NCBI GenBank assembly: GCA_020850355.1
Contig: JADZEX010000041.1
Location: 1 to 64,000, forward strand
From: Fimbriimonadaceae bacterium
Lineage (GTDB): Bacteria; Armatimonadota; UBA10988
Direction: 5' to 3'
DNA length: 64,000 bases
Under the pieces are notes generated by a model, which was given only the letters and a program-made list of their open reading frames with translations, ran no database searches and was not told where the DNA came from. The stretch's first letter is position 1, and every line of letters begins with the position of its first letter. This document shows positions 18,701 through 27,159 of this stretch, piece by piece. The position numbers and the translations under genes were made by a program.

Positions 18701-19362
18701 TGGCGCTGCGGGTCCTTGGCGTAGACCGCGGCGATGGTTTCCAGCGCAGCCAGGGCGACCGTCGCGTAGGCCTCGTCACCAGTCTTCAGGTAGCTCTCGG
18801 CGTGCTCGCGAAAGGCGGTCAGGCTGGGCGCCGGCGGGCTGCCCAGGAGCTTCGCACGGGCCGCCTCATTGAGCCGGCGGCCGGGCTCGACAAGCTGCTG
18901 GTAGGGCAGCCGACAGGCCGGGCCGGTGCCCTGCAAGAGGCTGCTGAAGCGCTGGCACGCCGCGGGCAGGTCAGCCGGTCGGCTGGCGCCGAGGACGATC
19001 ACATCGACCCCGCCGCCCCACGGGTAGGGGTCCCGCACAGCGTGGAGCGTGTAGCCACCCGGTCCGGGATGCTGGGCGTCCTCGAAGGTGTAGTGGTTCC
19101 AGTACAGCCGCGTCAGCAACTCGTTGTCGAGCATGCTCCCGAGGGCGATCACGGTCGCCTGCCCGAGCGGCGCGGCGGCCAGCGTGGCGACCACCGCCGG
19201 TCGGACGCCGAGACGGGGCTGCAAGGCCGCGGCCAACTGCTGCGCGGCCGTGCCCGCCGCCGGCCCCGCCAGGATCACCGGCGGGCGGTCGTTGACCCAC
19301 AGGGCGGTGCTCTCGAGCGGGGGCGGCGGACCAGCCAGCAGCAGGGCGACCAGCAGCAGCAT
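15796..19362 (-). CDS. Secreted heparinase II/III-like lyase with FG-GAP repeats (truncated)
   Basis: The 1188-residue product starts with a signal peptide (MLLLVALLLAG). After a beta-rich region, an alpha-toroid domain (about residues 175-450) and an anti-parallel beta-sheet domain follow. Typical motifs are FGITWNHTTFPLLG, DGYFVHTIGHVIEF, LGRGKHLHYDTNAIITF and QGGERWLLDHDYL; the Tyr and His residues there are candidates for lyase catalysis. From about residue 1020 come FG-GAP/propeller repeats with Ca-binding-like DLDGDGRPEI. The frame stops at TAG 15796-15798 within a repeat and then continues. The likely role is beta-elimination of a uronate-containing polysaccharide outside the cell. The ATG has GGAGAG upstream and lies 24 bases after the GT39 gene. 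Confidence 0.78.
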   Translation of the reverse strand: MLLLVALLLAGPPPPLESTALWVNDRPPVILAGPAAGTAAQQLAAALQPRLGVRPAVVATLAAAPLGQATVIALGSMLDNELLTRLYWNHYTFEDAQHPGPGGYTLHAVRDPYPWGGGVDVIVLGASRPADLPAACQRFSSLLQGTGPACRLPYQQLVEPGRRLNEAARAKLLGSPPAPSLTAFREHAESYLKTGDEAYATVALAALETIAAVYAKDPQRHIPWPEETTSGAIMAAWDAFDDCPLIPLAQRPRYVQTMLQWCRNLPRNSYQYQEIDEQFGITWNHTTFPLLGIYYGGRYFSRYSDLPEAQEWLRKARLGFTAQARAWKPMEDADGYFVHTIGHVIEFALAEGELRFLESGHLRRYADYAVQCGDDRQWPSGFGDSGYSVAPNLATAVLPTAFWATRDPLYLGLLQRVAPSWRNPFWQDVVPALGDRLTGLWTAPLDPLVYTDTQQRPVYSERLVPAEVTVAEAFDKVTFRESWEPGAQYLQLDGLGRGKHLHYDTNAIITFVQGGERWLLDHDYLTRNTTEHAMLSVLREGRCAELVPSLAALRVATQTAGHAYTASVVRGYNGVDWERRILWQRGDWFLVEDAVTARQAGNYDLELTWKTIDRGDQQVAADGRFTAGLGNRARPGGLTLIDDPAAPGKRVLLLGESNSKVVFDVALPPGDYTLAVVSQAVDGSSDSLWVQLDDGPPTDSHVPQGEYGAARGSWDGSRPTARVRLQGAGPHRVQVTLRERPAVRIDRFEFRREGAAPVVLPATEVRPPANPEADAHQRARFSIDPAVPVASFVTNHVRQGISVPVSVLHQRLAARLQPGERRVFASLLQVGDAQAPATPRLRPVSPGVYRLEQGADAALLGCQPSRVGDLDLQAAGWVVRPARLELLQGTSLRLGDRELRAAPAVGWTVDLTAREVLLSSPVAFEWTAGGATSRHPAGTVRVPLTDWPTRIELPTAATRPPAAAAAARPPGRAPAWQTALPGGGPVRRLRSRGLDGAPALLAAAGLRAHRLDAGGAVRWSYLTGGAVRDVATARFSATDPPAVLVSSADTWLYLLHPSGDLQRKQQTTGIYFSADHGERPWPVYLTRPVDSDGDGVDNLLVTTLGSMESWGLDPQLNKLWRRLAAYHGAMDLVARDLDGDGRPEILIGDKYGRLHVLGLDGQPRKGSVYTSIGDVAFDTADLDGDGRH

Positions 19363-19386
19363 GGACTCTCTCCGCCCAACGCTTCG

Positions 19387-20859
19387 TCAGCGCGGCAGGG
19401 GATCCTGTGCCGGCGGCAGCAGCGTCAACCAGACCGTCGCGGACGGTGCCCCCGGCAGGTGCCAGGGCACCTCCAGCCGCTCGGCCGTCGACATCTCCGG
19501 GAAGCGTTGCCGCCAGGCGGCGATCCGCTCCGGCGGCTGGTCGGGCCGGAAGCGGCGCGGCGGCGGGTCACCGAACCAGAGCAAGGCGCCGCCCTGCTGG
19601 CGGAAGGTCGCATCGTCGGTCCACGGCGCGGTGCGCGGTTCCAGGTCGCCATAGGCGGTGGCCCGGCTCGGACCGTAGAGCGCGACGCAAAAGGTCAGGT
19701 AGCCGACCCCGCCGACCTGCGGCAGCGGGGTACCGTAGCGTTGCCGCCAGGCCTGCTCGACCTGCCGCGCCAGCTCCTGCCCGGCAAACAGCGTCCGGAC
19801 CAGCGGCTGGCCCAGGCGAGGCGCGACCTGATCGCGGGCGATCAGCCCCACCGCGAAGCAGCCGAGGGCAATCACGCAACGCCAGCGGACGTGCCAGCAG
19901 GCGCGCGACGTCGGCTCGCGGCCCCAGCCGGCCAGCAGCAGCAAGGGCCACGGCAGCAGCAGCGGTGCGCCCCACCGGAACTTCAGCGCCAGGCCGGCAG
20001 CTCCCGCCAGCACCGTCAACACCCACGGTCCGACGGCAGCCCAGAGCAGCAGCGTCGGCAGCGGGCGCCGGCGGCGTCCCAGCAGCGGCTGCAGAATGAA
20101 CCAGACCGGTAGCGCCAAGGTGAGCTGGGTCAGGCAGAACAGCAGCAGGTCGCCCCAGGCCTGCGCGGCAGCGGCGCTGGCCCCGCGGTCGGCGACATAG
20201 CGGAGGGTCACCCAGTCGTGCTGTTGGGCCCACCGCAGATGCGGCGCGAAGAGCAGCAGGCACAGCCCGACGGCGACCCACGGACCCGGCGTCCGCCAGC
20301 AGGCCCGCCCGGCGGCGGTGGTCAGCAGCCAGCCGAGCAGACTCAGCAGCAGCAGGGCCATGGTGTACTTGCTGAGGAGCCCTAGCCCGCCCACCAGCCC
20401 GGCCAGCAGCCACCAGCGCAGTTGCCCGCGCTGTGCCCCCAGGCAGACCGCCAGCAGGACCACCGGCCAGGCCGCCAGCAGGAAGCTGTCATGGTTCAGC
20501 TCCGGCGCCCGCAGCGTGAGGTACAGCAGACCCTCACCGGCGCCAGCCGCGAGCGCTGCGCTGACCGGGTCGAGCCACTCCCGGCCGAGCCGCCAGAGGG
20601 CCCAGAAGATCGGCAGCAGCAGCACCTGGGCCCACAGAAAGGTGCTCCAGACACCGAGCTGATCGACGCTCCAGGTGGTGACCCAGACCGGCAACGGGGG
20701 ATGCTTCCAGTAGCCCCAGGCGGGGTGGCGCCCCCAGGCGACGTGTTGCAGGACATCCAGCGGCGCGTTCGGCTCGCTCCACAGCGGCAGCAGCCCGAAC
20801 ACCAGCACCTGCAGCAGCACCAGCCGCCGCAGCCACCGCCCGGCCGCTTCAGCCGACAT
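19387..20859 (-). CDS. GT39-type membrane glycosyltransferase
   Basis: The 490-residue polytopic protein has about ten hydrophobic helices. The first loop reads LDVLQHVAWG then GYWKHPPLPVW, which matches the polyprenyl-phosphate-sugar transferases of the ArnT/PMT superfamily (GT39/GT83), where an acidic residue in the first loop and the HPPL motif are conserved. The C-terminal 120 residues are a soluble extracytoplasmic domain. These enzymes move sugars from lipid carriers onto proteins, lipids or glycans at the outer face of the inner membrane. It sits 18 bases after an SGNH gene and 24 bases before the lyase gene, all on the minus strand. Confidence 0.85.
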   Translation of the reverse strand: MSAEAAGRWLRRLVLLQVLVFGLLPLWSEPNAPLDVLQHVAWGRHPAWGYWKHPPLPVWVTTWSVDQLGVWSTFLWAQVLLLPIFWALWRLGREWLDPVSAALAAGAGEGLLYLTLRAPELNHDSFLLAAWPVVLLAVCLGAQRGQLRWWLLAGLVGGLGLLSKYTMALLLLSLLGWLLTTAAGRACWRTPGPWVAVGLCLLLFAPHLRWAQQHDWVTLRYVADRGASAAAAQAWGDLLLFCLTQLTLALPVWFILQPLLGRRRRPLPTLLLWAAVGPWVLTVLAGAAGLALKFRWGAPLLLPWPLLLLAGWGREPTSRACWHVRWRCVIALGCFAVGLIARDQVAPRLGQPLVRTLFAGQELARQVEQAWRQRYGTPLPQVGGVGYLTFCVALYGPSRATAYGDLEPRTAPWTDDATFRQQGGALLWFGDPPPRRFRPDQPPERIAAWRQRFPEMSTAERLEVPWHLPGAPSATVWLTLLPPAQDPLPR

Positions 20860-20877
20860 CGACAGCGTCCCGCAAGA

Positions 20878-21519
20878 TCAGAACCCTACGGCCTGCAGCA
20901 CCGCGTTGGCGATCACCAGGTGGCCGTGGGCATTCGGGTGGACCGGCTCGCCGCACCAGTGAGCCGGCGGGAAGTGGCGCAAGACCCGCAGCCAAGCCTC
21001 CTGCGTCTTGACGTGGACGGCCTGGTAGTCGACCGCCAGCCGGGCCACGACCTCCAGGTAGCCTTCCAGGCGGTGCAGCACCTCGGCCTCCAAGTTGTCC
21101 TGACCGTGCTGCAGGCTCATGTAGAACGGCTCGATCAACACCAACCGGTGTCCGGCGGCGCGGCACTGGTCCAGAATGGCGCGGTAGCGCGGTTCGTACT
21201 CCCGCGGTGGCAGCTCCTTGACCTGGTTCAGCGTGCGGTGCAGGTCGTTGATGCCGATCATGATGGTCACCCAGCTCGGCTGGTGATCCAGCACGTCAGC
21301 CTGCCAACGCCCCTGCAAATCGTCGACGCAGTGGCCGCTAATCCCGGTGTTGACCCACCGGATCTGCCGTTCGGGGTAGCGGGCGGTGACCAGATCGATG
21401 ATCTGCCGGACGTAGCCGCCGCCGTAGGGCGAGTTGTTGGGATCGCGCCGGCCGCAGTCGGTGATGCTATCACCAGTCAGCAGCACGGTCTGGCCGTCCT
21501 GCCACAGGAAGTCTGCCAT
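20878..21519 (-). CDS. SGNH/GDSL hydrolase, cytoplasmic
   Basis: The 213-residue protein is a compact SGNH esterase without a signal peptide. Block I is GDSIT with Ser18, block II NTGISGH, block III GIND with Asn91, and block V EPVHPNAHGH with His194. The residue three before the His is Glu191 instead of the usual Asp, so the triad may use Glu. Close relatives are generally annotated as rhamnogalacturonan-acetylesterase-like or lysophospholipase-like; the real substrate is unknown. GAGG lies a few bases before the ATG. It is preceded by RidA with a 23-base gap and followed by the GT39 gene. Confidence 0.88.
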   Translation of the reverse strand: MADFLWQDGQTVLLTGDSITDCGRRDPNNSPYGGGYVRQIIDLVTARYPERQIRWVNTGISGHCVDDLQGRWQADVLDHQPSWVTIMIGINDLHRTLNQVKELPPREYEPRYRAILDQCRAAGHRLVLIEPFYMSLQHGQDNLEAEVLHRLEGYLEVVARLAVDYQAVHVKTQEAWLRVLRHFPPAHWCGEPVHPNAHGHLVIANAVLQAVGF

Positions 21520-21542
21520 GCGGTGCCTCGCTTCGGCGGCGT

Positions 21543-21983
21543 TCAGGCCACTTCGACAATCAGTTCGAGCTCCACCGCCGAGTTGAGCGGGAGCTGGTAG
21601 ACGCCAATCGCCGAGCGGGCGTGGTAGCCAACTTCCGGGCCGAACAGCTCGTTCAGCAGATCGGTGGCGCCGTGCATCACGGTCGGCGTGTCGCAGAAGC
21701 CCGCGGCGCAGTTCACGAAGCCGAGCATCTTGACGACCCGGGTCACCTGGTCCAGGCTGTCGAGCTCCTCCAGCAGACTGCCAAGCGTGGCGAGCAGCGC
21801 CCCGCGGGCCGCCTGGTAGCCTTCCTCGACCGTCAGGTCGGAGCCGATCTTGCCCTGCTCCGGCGAGACATTGCCCGAGCTGAAGACCAGGTTGCCGCTC
21901 CGCACGGCCTTCGCAATCTTGCCCCGCGCCCCGGGCCGCGGAATGCTCAAGCCCAGCTCTGCCAGTTTCGCGTCGACGCCCAT
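21543..21983 (-). CDS. RidA family protein
   Basis: The 146-residue protein belongs to the YjgF/YER057c/UK114 family. Members hydrolyse reactive enamine or imine intermediates from PLP enzymes. The start VDAKLAELGLSIP and the region GNLVFSSGNVSPEQGKIGSD match the longer RidA subgroup. The usual catalytic Arg region reads HARSAIGVYQLPLNSAVELE. ATG 21983 matches the family N-terminus and has AGGAG 10 bases upstream; an in-frame ATG twelve codons earlier (near 22019) is possible. It is divergent from the MFS gene and leads the minus-strand group RidA-SGNH-GT39-lyase. Confidence 0.92.
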   Translation of the reverse strand: MGVDAKLAELGLSIPRPGARGKIAKAVRSGNLVFSSGNVSPEQGKIGSDLTVEEGYQAARGALLATLGSLLEELDSLDQVTRVVKMLGFVNCAAGFCDTPTVMHGATDLLNELFGPEVGYHARSAIGVYQLPLNSAVELELIVEVA

Positions 21984-22079
21984 CCGGTTCGGACTCCTGG
22001 AGTGGACCTTCGCGGCCATCGCCCCGAATCCTCCGGAGGAGCCGACGGGCCGGCCCCGAAGCTGCCGGCGAGGTGGTCG

Positions 22080-23270
22080 ATGGCCGAGGCGCGGCGCCAA
22101 CGTCTGAACCCGACGGTGCTCTGGCTGTCGGTGGGCTTCTTCTTTCTGTTCGCTGGCGCGGCGCAGCAGCAGTTCCAGTCGCCCTTCTTCAAGCAGGCCC
22201 TGGGCTGGTCGCCCAGTCACCGGGCCGCCGTCTTGGCGGTGGTCTACCTCAGTTTCGGCCTCTCCCGGCTGCGGATCGGCGCACTGATCAACCGGATCGG
22301 CGAGCAGCCGACGCTGCTGCTGGGCTCGCTCACCTACGCCCTGTTTTGCTTCACGGTCTACAGCCTGCCGCCCTACCCTCTGCTGCTGCTGGCGGCGGTG
22401 CTGTGGGGCGTCGGCGCCGCGGCCAACTGGGGGACCAGCGCGGTGATGGTCCTTAATGCCAGCCAGGACGCCCGCTACGGCGGCACCAGCGGCGTCTTCA
22501 TGGGCCTCACCAAGATCGGCTTCGCCGCGGGCATCCTGGTCCTGGCGCGGGTCTTCTCGGTCGCCACCGCCCACGGCGGGCCGCTCGCCGGACGGGCCGT
22601 CTGGCTGGTCGCCGGACTGCTCTCGTTGCTGGGCGTCGCCTTGCTGACGCTGGTGCCGTCGCGCCAGGTGCGCTTCGACCCGCCGTCGTTCGCGGCGCAG
22701 TGGGCCGTGATGCGCTCGCGGCGGGGCAGCGCCGCGAGCCTCTTCCTGTTCCTCGGCGGCTTCGGCTTCGGATCGATGCTGGGCGTCCTCAGCGACAAGC
22801 TCTCGCAGGCCCTGACCGGTGGCAACGGACTCTACCTGGCGGCCTTCTTCGCCGTCGCCGGGTGCTTCGTGAACCTGGTCGGTGGCCCGCTGAGCGACCG
22901 CATCGGCCGGCCGCGCACCCTGCAGGTGACCTTCCTGTTGGCGGCCGGCGGCCTGTTCGGTGCCTGGGGCAGCCCGGACAGCACCGCCGCCCTGGCGGTT
23001 TGCGCGCTGTTCCTGGGGCTGCAGGCCGGGCTGGTGCCGACCCTGGCGATGGCGATGGTCGGTGACCTGGTTGGCTCCGCCGGCCGCCAGAACGCCTACG
23101 CCGCGCTGTTCTTCTGGCGCGACCTCGGCGTGGCGGCCGGCCTGCTGTTGCCCCAGAAGGTCCACGAAGCCAGCCAGCTCAGCGATGCGCTGCTGGCCAC
23201 CGCGCTGCTGACGCTGGTCTGCGCCGTGCTCAGCGCGCGGTTGGCACGGCAAGCGGAAGGCGGCCGCTGA
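22080..23270 (+). CDS. MFS transporter
   Basis: The 396-residue protein has about twelve hydrophobic segments, starting at TVLWLSVGFFFLFAG. Between the two halves is a hydrophilic region (QVRFDPPSFAAQWAVMRSRR). GGPLSDRIGRPRTL is the major-facilitator loop motif in the second half; the equivalent in the first half reads SRLRIGALINRIGEQP. Substrate is not recognisable; the following isomerase-like gene suggests a sugar or sugar acid. ATG 22080 has GAGGTGG upstream. The stop overlaps the start of the next small gene (ATGA). Confidence 0.88.
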   Translation: MAEARRQRLNPTVLWLSVGFFFLFAGAAQQQFQSPFFKQALGWSPSHRAAVLAVVYLSFGLSRLRIGALINRIGEQPTLLLGSLTYALFCFTVYSLPPYPLLLLAAVLWGVGAAANWGTSAVMVLNASQDARYGGTSGVFMGLTKIGFAAGILVLARVFSVATAHGGPLAGRAVWLVAGLLSLLGVALLTLVPSRQVRFDPPSFAAQWAVMRSRRGSAASLFLFLGGFGFGSMLGVLSDKLSQALTGGNGLYLAAFFAVAGCFVNLVGGPLSDRIGRPRTLQVTFLLAAGGLFGAWGSPDSTAALAVCALFLGLQAGLVPTLAMAMVGDLVGSAGRQNAYAALFFWRDLGVAAGLLLPQKVHEASQLSDALLATALLTLVCAVLSARLARQAEGGR

Positions 23271-23566
23271 TGCCACCGCCACCGCTCTGGCGCGTCGCCC
23301 TGGCGCGGGCCAGCCAACTGGTCACGGTGCCGCTCCTGGCCCTGCTATTGGTGATCCTGCCGCTGACGCAGTATGCCGATGCCGCAGTCTGCCGGCGGCC
23401 GCTGCGCGACCCGTGGTGGCCGTTGGCGAAGCTGCTGCAGGCGGGCGCGCTCTGCATTCACACCGCGGCGCGGTGGATCGGAGAGGAGATCCCCCCGCCA
23501 GCAACCAACTTGCCTGACAAGGACCTGGGCCATGAAACTCGCGCTGCTGTCGTTCGACATCGCTAA
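23270..23566 (+). CDS. Small membrane-anchored protein, unknown
   Basis: A 98-residue frame starts at ATG 23270, overlapping the stop of the MFS gene by one base. It contains one clear hydrophobic helix (LVTVPLLALLLVILPL) and a hydrophilic Trp- and Pro-containing tail. Third codon positions are GC-rich until about 23500 and less so in the last 35 bases, where it overlaps the next gene. The overlap geometry and codon use support a real gene; no family is recognised. Confidence 0.5.
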   Translation: MPPPPLWRVALARASQLVTVPLLALLLVILPLTQYADAAVCRRPLRDPWWPLAKLLQAGALCIHTAARWIGEEIPPPATNLPDKDLGHETRAAVVRHR

Positions 23567-24302
23567 GGGCTACGACCTGCCGACGCTCCTGAAGGTCGGC
23601 CGCGCCTCCGGCTTCAGTGCCGTCGAGCTGCGGATGCAGCTCGGGCATTCTCACGGCGTCGACCTGCACCTGGACGCCGATGGCCGGCGTGCCGTGCGTG
23701 ACCAATGCGACGACGCGCTGCTGGAGATCTGCGGGATCGGCGTCTCCAACCGCTTCGAGTACCCCGACCCGCGGAAGCGCCAGGAGAGCATCGACGAGGT
23801 CAAGCGCTACATCGAACTGGCGGCCGACCTGGATGCCTACCGCGTCCGCGTGTTCGGCAACGACATGCCGAAGGACCCCAGCGTCTCGCGCCAGGACGTC
23901 CTCGAGTACGTCGCCGACAGCCTCACCGAGCTGGCCGAGTTCGCCGCGCCGCTCGGTATCGAGGTCAACCTCGAGATGCACGGCCAGTTCAACTGGTGGC
24001 GCTACGCGCTGCGGGTGGTCCAGGCCGTCGACCTGCCGAACGTCGGCATCGTCTACAACTGCGACCCGCGCGACGTCGTCGGCGGGTCCGTCAGCGAGAC
24101 CTTCAGCCAGGTCGCCGAGTTCGTGCATCACGTCCATATGCACGAACTGGACGCCGCCGACTACCCCTATCGGGAGTTCCTGGACGCCCTGGAACTCAGC
24201 GGCTACCAGGGCTACATGTCGGCGGAGATCCGCGCCAGCAGCGACCCCGACCGGGTACTCGGCTACTACGGCGCCCTCTACCGGGCACTCCGCGCGCGCT
24301 GA
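23532..24302 (+). CDS. Sugar phosphate isomerase/epimerase-like TIM barrel
   Basis: The 256-residue protein is of the xylose-isomerase-like TIM-barrel family (AP endonuclease 2 superfamily). Recognisable strands include KLALLSFDIAKGYDL, FSAVELRMQLGHSHGVDL, YRVRVFGNDMP, IEVNLEMHGQFN and VHHVHMHELD; Glu, His, Asp and Glu residues at strand ends (LEMH, YNCDPRD, HMHEL, SAEIR) are probable metal ligands. Members interconvert keto sugars or open inositol-type rings. AAGGA precedes ATG 23532. It follows the MFS transporter gene, which suggests uptake then isomerisation of the same sugar, by inference. Confidence 0.87.
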   Translation: MKLALLSFDIAKGYDLPTLLKVGRASGFSAVELRMQLGHSHGVDLHLDADGRRAVRDQCDDALLEICGIGVSNRFEYPDPRKRQESIDEVKRYIELAADLDAYRVRVFGNDMPKDPSVSRQDVLEYVADSLTELAEFAAPLGIEVNLEMHGQFNWWRYALRVVQAVDLPNVGIVYNCDPRDVVGGSVSETFSQVAEFVHHVHMHELDAADYPYREFLDALELSGYQGYMSAEIRASSDPDRVLGYYGALYRALRAR

Positions 24303-24305
24303 GCC

Positions 24306-25055
24306 TCAGCCGTCCCAGCCGTCATCAACCGTCGCGGCGCCCCAGGCGGCGAGCATGCCGTCCTGCCAGCGCGCGGTGCGGGCCAACAGGCTGACGCCGG
24401 CCGCACGCGCCGCGTCGAAGGCCGCCGCAAACTCCGGGTCGCGCTCGCGGTGCGGCCCGATGCAGCGCGCGTCGGGCCGCTGGATCATGAACAGCACGGC
24501 GGCGCGGTGCCCCGCGGCGGCGAGCGCAGTCAGCTCCCGCAGGTGCCGCGCGCCGCGGCTGGTGGGTGCATCGGGAAACCGGCCGCGGCCGTCTTCGACC
24601 AGCGTGCAGGACTTGACCTCGACCCAGGTCGGGCCGGCCGGTCCGCTGAGCCGGTAATCCAGCCGACTGCCGCCCACGGTCACCTCGGCCGCGACCCGGG
24701 TGACCGGCCCCAGCTCGTCGATGGCGCCGGCGCGCAGCAGCACGCCGGCCAGGCGGCCGCCCAGGCGGTTGTCGAGGCAGACCCAGCAGCCGCGGTACCA
24801 ACAGGCCAGCAGGTCGAACCCGGTGCGGCGCTGCGGCCCGCTGACGGCGCGTACCTGGACCAGCCGGCCGGGGGTCATGAACTCGCGCATCCGCCCCGGA
24901 TTCGGGACATGCGCCGCGACGCAACGGCCGTCGACGAGCTCGACGTGCGCCAGGTAGCGGTTCGGCCGGTCGACCAACCGAGCGTCCAGCACGGGGCCGT
25001 CGACGGCCACGGCGAGGGGGGCCGCGCTGGCCGCACCCTCGCCGTGGTCTGGCAT
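24306..25055 (-). CDS. sfsA: DNA/RNA nuclease SfsA
   Basis: The 249-residue protein matches SfsA throughout: RPNRYLAHVELVDGRCVAAHVPNPGRM in pieces, then RLDYRLSG, TWVEVKSCTLVEDGRGRFPDAPTSRG and HLRELTALAAAGHRAAVLF. The Asp of the RLDY segment and EVK form the PD-(D/E)XK nuclease-like metal site. It was named for a sugar fermentation phenotype in E. coli and later described as a nuclease. ATG 25055 is 10 bases after the glmS stop, so the two are likely one transcript. It is convergent with the isomerase gene, with 3 bases between stops. Confidence 0.93.
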   Translation of the reverse strand: MPDHGEGAASAAPLAVAVDGPVLDARLVDRPNRYLAHVELVDGRCVAAHVPNPGRMREFMTPGRLVQVRAVSGPQRRTGFDLLACWYRGCWVCLDNRLGGRLAGVLLRAGAIDELGPVTRVAAEVTVGGSRLDYRLSGPAGPTWVEVKSCTLVEDGRGRFPDAPTSRGARHLRELTALAAAGHRAAVLFMIQRPDARCIGPHRERDPEFAAAFDAARAAGVSLLARTARWQDGMLAAWGAATVDDGWDG

Positions 25056-25065
25056 CGCCGACGCT

Positions 25066-26904
<1,839 letters not shown>

Positions 26905-26962
26905 GGTGGGGGTTCCTTTCGCGACCGCGGCGGCCTCACGGGCCGTCCGGCAACGGTCTCCG

Positions 26963-26992
26963 AGGATACACCCGAGCAGCGCGCCCTGTCAA
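26963..26992 (-). promoter_or_regulatory. glmS promoter
   Basis: On the minus strand TTGACA (complement of 26987-26992) and TATCCT (complement of 26963-26968) are 18 bases apart. Transcription would begin near 26956. The same two hexamers occur in the promoter at 1256-1284. Confidence 0.65.
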
Positions 26993-27085
26993 CGTGGCCT
27001 AGCCACACCATGAGGCGCAACAGGAGCCCGTCACGGGCTGTCGAAAGGACTGTCGAAGCGACGTCGAATCAAGGCTGACCGCTGG

Positions 27086-27115
27086 TTGACGCCCGGCGGG
27101 CAGTCCGAGTAGAAT
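27086..27115 (+). promoter_or_regulatory. Promoter of the FlgD-domain protein gene
   Basis: TTGACG at 27086-27091 and TAGAAT at 27110-27115 are separated by 18 bases. The start would be near 27121, giving a leader of about 39 bases that contains the GAGGAG ribosome site at 27145-27150. It is divergent from the glmS promoter about 95 bases away. Confidence 0.6.
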
Positions 27116-27159
27116 GCGTCAGCCGCGCTTGCGGCGCGCGACACGAGGAGTGTGTGGCG

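Noticed and set aside
26905-26962. glmS ribozyme in the glmS leader
   Set aside because: The leader predicted from the TTGACA/TATCCT promoter is only about 50 bases, too short for the ribozyme, and no matching core is seen.
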